Below are positions 50,663-61,405 of a stretch of DNA of 64,000 bases, piece after piece. The translations under genes and the position numbers were made by a program. A model generated the notes under the pieces. That model worked only from the letters and a program-made list of their open reading frames with translations. It was not told where the DNA came from and made no database searches. Origin of the DNA: Puffinus mauretanicus (lineage: Eukaryota > Chordata > Aves > Procellariiformes > Procellariidae); contig JAJKFH010002178.1 in the NCBI GenBank assembly GCA_023333565.1, positions 682,001-746,000 of the forward strand, given 5' to 3'. Numbering within the stretch: the stretch's first letter is position 1; each line of letters opens with the position of its first letter.

Positions 50663-51337
50663 GTATATGGAGAGGGCATAGATTTATTGAGATCAGGGGA
50701 GAGGAGCAGGCTGTGTTTCATGCTCAGGCTACTGAACTTGTATTAGAACAGGGTTTCCTGGTCATCATCTTCTACAGGGACATTCACAAACGCTTTTTGT
50801 TGTCCCTTCTGCAGTTCACAAGCTACCTTCCTGGTCTTTCACAGGAACATATGCAGGGAGCAGCTCCCCCGCAATTCTCCAGTTGTATTCCAGACTGCCT
50901 ACCTCCCATACGGGAGGAGATGTTAACACGCACTTTCCCCAGGAAGAAAGTACGGGCAGAAGAGCAGCAGTGATTGTAGGAGATAGAGTGTAATTCATTT
51001 TTCAAGGGTCATGCTACCAATACTGCCTTTTACCTCACCAAGTCATGATGCCACAAGCCTTTCAGCATTCTGAATCTATTATTTCAAAGACTGTAACTGC
51101 TTATGTTTTTCTGAGGCTGAGATTTGTCTTTTGGAGGAGTGCTTTAAAGTGCAATTCATTTGATACACGCATACAATGTCTACTTGAAATAAAAGGAGAA
51201 GAAAAACAGGAAAAACCAAAGTGTGAGGTTTGTCCATATTCCCCCTCTATACGTGTAAAATTGTCTGTGTGGGACACACCAACATACTTAAATGGAAATC
51301 TGATAAATAAAACTAAGGACAATTGGGAGAAAAAAAT
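50663..51337. other. Unique non-coding sequence
   Basis: AT-rich, no recognisable gene. A frame entering the neighbouring purine repeat from 51045 is long only because that repeat lacks stop codons. Confidence 0.6.
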
Positions 51338-51641
51338 GGAAGGGAAGGGAAGGGAAGGGAAGGGAAGGGAAGGCAAGGCAAGGCAAGGCAAGGCAAGGCA
51401 AGGCAAGGCAAGGCAGAGGGAGAGGGAGAGGGAAAGGAGGGAGAGGGAGAGGGAGAAGGAGAGGAGGGAGAGGGAGAAGGAGAGGAGGGAGAGGGAGAAG
51501 GAGAGGGAGAGAGAGAGGGAGAGGGAGAGGGAGAGGGAGAGGGAGAGGGGGAGGGAGAGGGAGAGGGAGAGGGGGAGGGAGAGGGAGAGGGAGAGGGAGA
51601 GGGAGAGGGAGAGGGAGAGGGAGAGGGAGAGGGAAGGAAAA
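51338..51641. repeat. Compound purine-rich satellite: GGGAA, GGCAA, GGGAGA
   Basis: There are three blocks in a row. 51338-51373 is (GGGAA)n, all purine. 51372-51415 has nine units with a C every 5 bp from 51374 to 51414, that is (GGCAA)n. 51415-51641 is a 227-base run without a single pyrimidine, mostly GGGAGA. Inside the last block a 21-bp higher-order unit (containing GGAGAAGGAGAG) repeats about three times near 51440-51505. Two GGGGG variants lie 24 bp apart (51547 and 51571). Long frames on both strands here encode GEGE- or SLSL/PLPL-type repeats and are not genes. The GGG runs 3 bases apart satisfy the G-quadruplex pattern, and the purine strand could form a triplex. Confidence 0.97.
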
Positions 51642-53483
51642 CTTTGGCCCATACACCCAGAAGGAAAATTTGTTTCTGACCCCAGACTTGGGAATCAGTT
51701 CAGGTCTGCACATTCTAGCAAACACCATTGTCATTAAGACATAAGCTGGAAAGGGCATATGGTTCATCATTTATGTCCAAGTAATGCCGCTGAGAGCTTC
51801 ACAAATATGCAGAGGAGACAATATACCCCAAGGTTTATTATATGGATAAAATATTCTTTCATAAATTGAATTTCAGTCAGTCTGGCCTATTTTTGAACCA
51901 TTTAAAGTAAATTTTATGGTTTCAAGTACTTTTTCTGCTTAGAGAACTCAAAACCAGCTGTAATTTTTTTAATAACATTTACAGTCAATTGTTCCCAAAT
52001 GGAAATGAATTAGTTTTCCCCATTTGGAAAATATATAAAACTAGATCAGGTTCCTTCATTTATAAAAGCAGATCTCATTCATGTTTTTAATTTTACTTCT
52101 TTCTTTATATTAGGTATGGAACTATTGAAGGTTCCTTGAACTGAGTCATGGCCTTTTAACAGGTCATTTCTGATACAGTTCATCCTAATGAATTCATAAA
52201 AATCAGTGCAGTTTACTGTTATTAATGCTTTAAAATTATCCTGGCAATATTATTCCTCCTAAATGCTTCATTAGTACTGTTGTATCTTCGTGTGCCAGTG
52301 GTCATCAGACATTATCCCTGGGCCTTGAGACATGAGAAATGCTTAGTGAGAGAATTCAGAGCTTATAATAAGATGTTCTAGATAAATTTAAAGTATTAAT
52401 TAGTGAAATTCATCACTTCTCACTTAACATTGCATGGATTTTTTTACCTGGGCTCTTTTGTTGTCACTTTTCTGCCATCATTTAGCACAGGTTTAAAATG
52501 CATTTGTTGCGTTACCTGTAATCAAAATGTTTATATCCATTTGGAACCTACTTTTAGAAATACTAATCTCCATACGGAGTATCAAAACACCGTTGACAGA
52601 ATATGCCAAAAGGGTTTCTTTCATAAGTTTCCTCTAGATTACTCCTTCAGAGATCGAAACCTTCATCAGTACCAAAGGAAGAGGGAACTGGTTCCTTCGC
52701 GTAATATATGCATAGAAACCCTGTGTTCATATCTGACTTCAAAAGGTGCCTTTACCACCCCTCTCTCAAAGGGATTTTGTCTGGCTCCATATGGGATGAA
52801 ATCCCTCCTTCAGGGAAACACAGTTGCACAGAAAAGGAGGGAACACAGCTAGCCCCTTCCCCACAGTAAATGACTGGGACACTGAGAGCACTTGCCCTGC
52901 CTGGCCACACAGACATAGACATTCAGATCAACATTACTGTTCAGAGACAGGGAGAAGGGCAGGAAGATGCTGGAAAGAAGAAGTTCTCCATGCCTGTTCA
53001 TCATAGTACCCTGACTAACATTTTATTTGGCTTGAGCCTATTGTGCAGTATTTGCAGAGTATGAGGAAGACATTGTCCGCCTGAGTCCAAGTGTTGTTCT
53101 AGGGTACCCTCATTGAACTCAATGTAAACGAATTAAGGAGTTAGAAGGTCCATTTGATATTGTGTTAGTTTCTAATATAGGAAATGAAAATGTTACATTT
53201 TCAACTTTATAAACATTTTAGGGAACCATCTATCAAGTGCAAGCTGGCAAATTGTTCGGCTCAGCATGTGAGGGCAGTGACTTTATCTCAGCATCAATGA
53301 TTGAATTGGTGGTTTGGGACTGATTAGTCTGAGCAATCCGTTTGCAGATTTGAATGAAATAAGTGATTTGTGACTTAGGGAGAGGGAGCAAAATCAATAA
53401 TGTAATTCCCTACAGCAAAAAATAAGTTAACACAGAGGCAGTGAACTTATCCTAGACTTACTTTACTGGCCTATACAATGGCA
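51642..53483. other. Unique non-coding sequence
   Basis: No recognisable gene or repeat. A 149-codon plus-strand frame at 52403-52852 is the longest here outside repeats. It carries no recognised domain, and a frame of this size is expected about once by chance in AT-rich DNA of this length. Confidence 0.55.
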
Positions 53484-53708
53484 GAATAGAATCATAGAAT
53501 CATAGAATCATTAAGGTTGGAAAAGACCTCTAAGATCATCAAGTCCAGCCGTCAACCCAACACACCATGCCCACTACACCATGTCCCTAAGGGCCTCATC
53601 TACACATCTTTTAAATACTTCCAGGGATTGTGACTCCACCACTTCCCTGGGCAGCCTGTTCCAAGGCCTGACCACTCTTTCAGTAAAGAAATTTCTCCTA
53701 ATGTCCAA
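53484..53708 (-). mobile_element. CR1 LINE 3' tail, minus strand
   Basis: About 225 bp of CR1 3' UTR and terminal ORF2 on the minus strand. The plus strand starts with two to three TCATAGAA units, then the conserved TTAAGGTTGGAAAAGACCTC block. Homology ends near 53708 after CTAATGTCC. It extends slightly further into ORF2 than the copy at 46143 and differs by a small deletion in the ACACCACC region. Confidence 0.95.
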
Positions 53709-56700
53709 AAAACACTAATAAAGTCTAGGTGACTGCCGTATTTCAAAATAAAATCCAAAATAACTATTAAGGTACATGACGTCACATTAAAGTGAGGTTT
53801 CTTGTTCAAGCAGAGATAACACACAAGTCCTTCTTACATTCCAGTCAACAAATGCTGTGTTTTGGAGTGTGGCAAAACTCACTTGCCCAAGTTGTTAACG
53901 AATGAGAATATATTTGACAATGGGATTAAAATGTGAAAAAGGCAGTGATAAGGAAGAAGACATGTTAATTAATGGTATGTCTTTCCCAGAATATATTGCT
54001 TTTCTGCATCATCATTATAAATAATTGAGTAAGCTCTTGAAGCAGTCATCCAGAGACTATTTGTAAAAGCTGTAACTTTAAAAAGAAAAAAAAATCTGAA
54101 TAAATGGCTATAGTAAGTGGAGTGGGAATGTGCAGTTTTGAGCCAAAGGTCAGTAAAACTTAATACAATGCAGGGTTCAGTCCTTCTGTTGTATTTTACC
54201 AAAATTCATATCATTATTCTGTAGTGATAGGTTTTGCTAGGAGATTAAAGTACAGTTGAACTCCACTCCTTCCAACATTCAATTTTAGATTTAAAATGCC
54301 AAAATGTAGTTTGGCTATTAGATAAAATTACACTGTAAAGGGTATTAGTTGAGTCAAAGTCCACTTCCATGGTTTGAACATCAGTTGTTTCCTTCATATT
54401 AACATATTGCATGTAACTTTGTCCTTCTGGATGTCAAAGAGTTAAATTATGTTTATTCATAAAATATCATCTCTGATACTCAGACAGCAGGGACTGTGAC
54501 TTTGAATTACAGAAGAGGGTGCTATGCAGCAAGGCCAAAAATAACCCCCAGGAGGTCAAATGAGTTTGGAGAAGTTTAGGTAAGAGTGTGTGTGGTTTTG
54601 TACGTTTGTTTTTTTGTTTGTTTGTTTGTTTGTTTCATCTGAAGAAAGAAGGCCCATGCGACTGCTTTGCTTCTCATCATCACCACTATTCACAATAACA
54701 TCCCTTTTCGGTCAGCTTTCACTGAATTTCACAGACAGAAGAGGTCTTAAGGAAATACATTTAATACCTTTGACAGCTAAGCAAAGAATTGTAACCCTAA
54801 TACTGGCACCACCGGTTTTAGGGATAAAAGTAGGGAAAACAGCCATATCCATTTTGTCTGGCAGCTGCCTGCTGACCAGGATGACTACTTGTAATAGGAT
54901 CTAGTCACAACCAGTGCTGCCCCTCACTTGGTTGACATGTCAAGGAGGAGGAAGGAAGGGCCACGTGAAGGGATGTCTATGTGCTCTGATGAGCATTAAG
55001 GATGCCCGAATTACTGCAGTGAACATCTCATGTGAGCTATGGAAAAGCTGAGATAGAAGTGAGTATAAGGCGTACAGGGACATTATGCTCTCTCTCCTGC
55101 AAACTTCTTCATCCCTTCTTTTTTAATACAATATAAAAAAAACCTCTGGATGCTGTTGAATAGAAGCTATCAAGATCCCTCCCTTGAGCAGGTCTTAGAT
55201 CTCTTCCACTGGAGCACAATGGAGCAATCCGCCTCCAAGAACTGTCATAGGAAATCTGGTAATCCTATTGCAGATAAACCTCAACTGCTGTTACTGCTAT
55301 TTCCACTTACACTTGGGAACCATCCAGCAAAATGACACATGCTGAAAAAAAGCTTAGCAGCAGTTGTTTGCCAGCCTAAGAAACCGAAGAGACTCTTGAG
55401 CATTACAAAGGGGTTGTTTTGCCTTTCTTTGTCATCTGCTGGAGAATCAATGATTTGAAAAGACCAAGACTTATTTCAGTACTATGAAGAGCTAAGGTGC
55501 TGTTGGTGACTTCAGTGCATGTTTCACCTACACAAGATTGGTGTGCAAACAGCGCAGGTGATTTAAGCAGAAGCCTCACAGGAGACCAAAAAGAGAAAAA
55601 TAGATAAGTGGCAACTTGGTCCATCCAAGTACAAAAGCATGAGCTTGACTTTAGACACTCAGTTTCAGCATTGCTTAATTTACTGGAACGATTCACCTTC
55701 TTAAAGATAAGCACATGCCTGTGTGCTTTGCTGCATGAAGTGTGTTTAAGAATGTTAATGTGTTAACATTCTCAGTTACCCCTTTTACACTGATTAAAAT
55801 GATACATCATTTGAGTGAGACACAGCTTTAGCAAATGGAAGAATAAACTGGAGCACAGTGAGAGTAAAAGCTTGTGAAGTTGATTTGTGTAGCAGTCAGC
55901 CAGTTTGCTCAGTATCTCTTGGAACACCCTGTGGCAAACTATAAAAAAACTCAAATCATCACAGGATATCTGGTTCCTGAAGTACTTTATCTGTCAAATG
56001 TTTCTGCAATACAGCTCCCCATGTCTCACGTGTTGCTTTGTTTTGGGGACTTGTTAAAGAAAAGCTAATGAAGAGTTAAGAAATGGTTGTCTTCTATTCA
56101 GTCTGGGTTTTTTTCTGTTTTATTTCTTTCCAGTGTTTCTAGGGAGTTTTTTTGTTACTGTCTGCTGTGGTAGGATTCCTGAATGCTAACTGTTTTCAGC
56201 CACTTGGTTCAACTCCAGGAAATCGTGCTGAGCAAATTACTGTAACATGAAAATGGTACGACGAGTATATTTTACACTCCCCTTGAATCAGATGGGTAAG
56301 TGCAAATGTTGCACTAATCTGCTCAAAACAGTTAGCACACTATTGGTATCTCAATGTTTAGGCTGATTGCAATACGAGAAATACAGAAACTTCACCTATT
56401 TGAGCAATGCACAAATATACCTAAAGTATTTTTTGCCATTATCAAAAATCAGGGACTTACAGCCACTCTCCTAGAATCATGTGAAGTTGAGCCTTTGAAG
56501 AATGATACATAATACGTGTCACATTATATAGGTTTCAAAACCAGTCAGGGCCTATTTCCAGATGGGCAGGAAGCAGACATCTCCAAGGCATTTATTACCT
56601 AAGAGGATACAAGGCACTGTGACCTAGCAGTCTGAATGGGGAATTCAGTTCTACTCTATCACTGATTATATGCACTGAAATAACTTTTATTGCTTTTTTT

Positions 56701-59700
56701 TCTTTGCCTCAGTTTCCCTATGTTGGGCATATCATCATCACTTGTCAATCTGTCTGATAAAAACTGTAGGCTGCTGTTGTTTTTTTCCTGTCCTGTGTTA
56801 ATACTGCTTATTAGTGGTCCATCCAGTCGCAGAATCTCGCAATATGTTTTTCTGGCACTCTGAAAACTATTGTTTCTGAAGGTAACCGCCCAAATGATAT
56901 TATTGATAATTTACATGCAACCATTCATCCAGGTGTGGCCTTCCCAGTAGGAGAGTAGTTTCATCTACTGGCAGTCCTCACAGCTACATGGCAGAAATGA
57001 CCATGGAAAAGCCAGCATGGAGAAGCTGGCAACAGCATCACCATCTCCTTCCCCCAGGATCTGTTAAGTGACCTTCAGGTATGCCCAGAGGTCCCTATGT
57101 GCAGAAACAGTGCTTCATCCTGCTTTGTGGCCTCCTCTTCAACTAGCTGGTTGTACCTGAATTCAGTCTTCCCTCCTTCTGGTACCTCCATGCACTGAGG
57201 AGTGGCACGAATGCAGAACATCTCAGGGTCCACTCTGAATACCCCTGACTAGTCACACCAGCACTGGGTCTTCTGCATTCCAGTGGAGCATGCATTGAAA
57301 GCTGTGGGAATCTGCAGTATCAAACAGTTTCTCTTCAGAACAAACCTGTTAGGCAGCATTTGCTCTTTATGAGCATGCAACAGTGAACAGCTTCAGGGCT
57401 GAGACATGCCCTGGGGCACTGTGGAAGAGTGCCGTAGCTAGCGCTGTGACATCATATGTGGGAGAAGGGAGACATTTGTAAAAATATTTAATAAAATTCC
57501 TCTCTCAAAAATGCAGGAAAACAGTATATAGAGCAACTTCTAAATTTCACTGTCTTTGGCAAAACAGCAAGAGTGAAAAAGCAGCTGTGAAAAACGATTG
57601 GTTGCAGCAGCAACTTCTAAATTTACCTTTGTACCTTTATATTGCAGGAGACAACTGCAGCACACTACAGGGTTCATAGACGTCAATGCTCCCCCTATTT
57701 CAAATGTCATGTTTGAATGCCTCAGGCCTAATTGTTGGTTCAGTTGTCATAAACCATGGGGAATGTTGACTGAAGGTCTCATGGCAAAGGAGGATAGAGG
57801 CATTGTGTTTTAAGTTGCCTAGGGCATACGGGACAAAGGCTTCCTTGTTTCAAGCAGAGTAAACTCATCAAGTCCACATTGTTTCAAGTTGAGTTTTGCC
57901 CTGAGTTCAGAAATGGTTAGAATGAGTGAAAGCACAAAAAGGCAAGTGATTTACAACCCGGTGGGGAAAAATTACATTAAATGCAATAATAAATTGAGAA
58001 ACAAAACATCTTTCTTTGATTATTTTTCTTCCATACTCATCTGTATGTGGTGACTGTTGTCATCACTGCTTTGTAAAGAGAGACTGAACTTTATCACTGT
58101 GTAGTTAGGGTTTAGGTTTTGGTTTTTGGGTGGAAGGGTTCGTTCTTTGGTTTTCTGATTCTTTTACTTTGTGAAAAGAAGAAACCAAAGTTGAAGGAAT
58201 AACATAACATGACTGCTTGCATTTTTTTTTTTAAATGAAGGAATAAAAAAGCTCAAACAAACGCTGAATGTTGCAATGGAAAATAGAAAGTGTTTCACAT
58301 TGTTCATTCATGACTCTTTCTGCTGAAATTAAGCAGCTAATGCTCCAGATGGCTTAGTTTTCAAAATTAATAAATTTCAGCTCTGCTGAATGCTTTATTT
58401 CAAAACGTGCAAAATACTAACCAGAAGCTTTTAGTAACTTCAGTTGTAAATGTCCCAAAACACTGGAGGCTTTGTGACATTTGCCACGTGGGGCAGGGAT
58501 GTAGTGTACTAAACTTTGCACTCTGTGTAGCCCTGTGCCACTTGGCTCATGCAGTTCCCAGGATCCAGTCCCTGCTCAGCAGCCCCTCTGGTGCAGATTC
58601 AGCATTTCTCTCAGTTACACATTGCCTGTTCTCTTTGCATCAGTTTTCAGGGATGGACTGAGACTTTAGCAAAGGATATTTGAAGGGAGACACCTGGCCC
58701 TAACACCCCAGTCAAAATGAAAGTCCTGCTTGTTGCTTGGGACAAATATGTGCAATGCCACCAGCATCAGCATTAAAGCGATTTGCTACAGTTGCTTGTG
58801 GAGGTCAACCGAACTGAGATTCCATTTGTTCCCTGTCTGTGGCAACCATCTGCTTGCTTTGGGAGGGAGGCTGCGGATACATGGCATGTTCTTATCCTGC
58901 ACACTCAGGCCTGAAGTGCAGCTAGCCTATTCTAGGACTTACCAGAGGGTTCGTGCTGCCTTGCATGCATCTCTAGACCAAGTCCAATCCAGCCTTTAAG
59001 TCTAAAGTTCTTTATCAGCAACTTAATGTGAGTCTGGAAAAGAAAATATTCCTCTGACTTTTCTGTGCAGTTTTTTCTTATGATGGCACACACGTGTGAA
59101 AGTACTGCTTAATGGATGATATGTTATTTCATGTTTTCTTGCTGTTGTTCCTGAGGATGAGCTTCTTTTACAAAAAACACTGCATTGAACTTGTAGAAGT
59201 CTTCAGGCATTATGAATGCTTTTTCCATCTTCTGCACTGCTTTTTTTTGCTGGATCATTTGTTGGCAACCTCTGTCATGTAGCTCCAAACTTAAAATATC
59301 TCAGAAGTTTAAGCCTACTAAAAGGCATATTGCTTATATGTTCCAACATCTTTGCTAAAGGCAGGGTACTTAGTACTAAGGCCAGTGAAAAATAAATATT
59401 GCTTCTTCTGCAGAGCTTACAGTGTGAAAGGAAAGGCCTTTCAGGAGACTGCAGGGAAGATTTGGAGAGCAAGGGTTATCCCATAATATGGCTTTGGGAA
59501 GGTTTCATGAACAAAATTAACTTTTAAGGCTATTAAAGGTGCAAATGAAGTCCTCAGTAACCTAATGGATCTGGCATCTCATATAGATACCTGGCACTGA
59601 ATGGGGTGTACTCCCTTTTCTGGGTCACAAAAGATACAGAGCATTACCATTGTTGCTAGTTTCTTAGAGATAACTCTCCCATAGTGTTGGGACACAGCCA

Positions 59701-61355
59701 GTTGTTTGTATTCTCGCATTCCTGAGTTGATAGTACCAAATGTTTGCAAATACCTTGCACCGAAGAGAAAAATTCACCTTGTGGAATTGATTCTGGGCAG
59801 AGTCCAGCCTGTGCTTACCTTCCCTCGGCAGTGTCACTGCCTGGCTGCTCACTCACAGCCCCGAGCAGAGCAGAGAAGACACACAGTGTCTTTGCTTTGT
59901 GTCAGTGCCCGGAGGCCTCTAAAGGCCACCAAAGCAATCCATGTTTGTCTTTTCCTCAGCTCTCCCAGCAGCTGGAAGAAAGATGTTTTGCAAGGTGGTG
60001 TGTGAGGCCAGCATCACCTTAAGATTTGATTTTGCAGACAGAGCTCTCCGGGTTTGGATTTATGGTTCCCACATGCTGGTCTGTCAGCATGAAGCTGCTG
60101 CAACACAGCCAATATTCTGGGTTGCTGTTTGGGGCTTTTTGTACTTTTTTGCACCTTTTCAAATGAAGACTGGGCTCACTATCAGACCAAGCTAATTACA
60201 AGCCCGCTTGGGCTGCACCTTCTGGTTTTATCTCACATTTTCATGTGCAGGTCAGTCATAGCCCTTTTACTGTATTTCCTCTGAAGTTGCATTCATAAAA
60301 GAGCTTTGAGTTTTATCCACCATCCCCCCAACCACCTGTTTCTGCCTCTGAAAACAGGCTTATTGTAAATGGTTCAAACCACAAATGAGAGCACAGGGAA
60401 AGGGATCATCCGATTTACTGTAAGGCCAAGTGAGATTTCTTTCAAGCTCTGATAAACAGGCTTCTCAAAGATCTTAAAAAGTATCTCCAGGGCCAGGACC
60501 TCTGTTTACTCATTAGACTCTTAACTGACTTGTGAAAGGCTGCACTTAGACAAAAACAATTCCTTTCTAAGGTCGTGGCCCTTCGTGGTGGTCTTCGCAT
60601 CCCACACAAGGAATGATCTGTGTGGTCAGTGCTCAGGGTTGTGGGGCATTGGGCAGTCATAGAAACTGTAAGACTATGGGAGTAGTGTAGGAGTAACTTG
60701 TGGATTTATGGAAGAAATAATAACTTCTAGTTGATGTTGGCAGCGCTGAAAGCTGAGAGTGGGATCAGAGAATGAAAAAGACAGTTCTCTAAAGGATTCC
60801 CTATTAAAGATGTCATCGGCAAGGACTGCCAGAAGAAGAGTATCAGGGTTGCAGAGACTACATCAGTAACAGCAGCAAGCGATAAGAGCAGGCCTTGATA
60901 GTAGGCTGGGAGTTTCAGCTAGGTAGTTCCTTCCAGTTGCTGCAGAAGATGTAGGATCTGAAACATGGAACAGGCACACCAGCAAGCTTGTACCACAGCA
61001 TCATGGCAGCTCAGGAGGCTCCAGCTCCCAGACCCGCATCTTGCTTGCTGTCCTTTGCTGTGTCTCATCATATTTATCACCTGCGCATGTGAGATCAGGA
61101 GCAGGACCTGCCAGCTGGAGCAGCTGGTGGGAGGGGAGGCCCAGCAGCTCTTCTGCACCCAGCCGACCCATCTGGGCATGCATTTTGTTGTTGTACAGTA
61201 TGCTCAGTGAACATCGTGATCACCTTCACATACTGCACTCTCTCTGTTTCACAGAGTTCTTGTCCTCAGTTGCCCTTGTACTGATAGGAGGAATGCTTTT
61301 AAAATCCTACAGCTCCTGGGTGGCTCAAACAGTCCTGCTTATGCCGATTTTAAAA
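53709..61355. other. Unique non-coding sequence
   Basis: No gene was recognised. A (TTTG)n run sits at 54612-54635. The interval 59.7-61.3 kb is somewhat GC-richer and has overlapping frames on both strands (for example 59706-60005 and 60965-61210), but none shows a known domain or a clear splice-bounded coding block. Confidence 0.5.
54612..54635. repeat. (TTTG)n microsatellite
   Basis: About five to six TTTG units preceded by a T-run. Confidence 0.85.
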
Positions 61356-61405
61356 CAAAAAAAAACAAAAAAAAAAAACAAAAAAAAAAAACAAAAAAAA
61401 AAAAC
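61356..61405. repeat. A-rich 13-bp tandem repeat
   Basis: C bases at 61356, 61366, 61379, 61392 and 61405 separate A-runs of 9, 12, 12 and 12. This gives three exact 13-bp units (one C plus twelve A) after a shorter one. It resembles an expanded A-tail, but no SINE or LINE body is recognisable just upstream. Lysine-rich frames here are by-products. Confidence 0.93.

Noticed and set aside
51045..51770. Long frames on both strands encoding GEGE, SLSL and PLPL repeats
   Set aside because: They are translations of a simple purine repeat without stop codons, not genes.
52403..52852. 149-codon plus-strand frame
   Set aside because: About one frame of this size is expected by chance here, and no motif is recognised.
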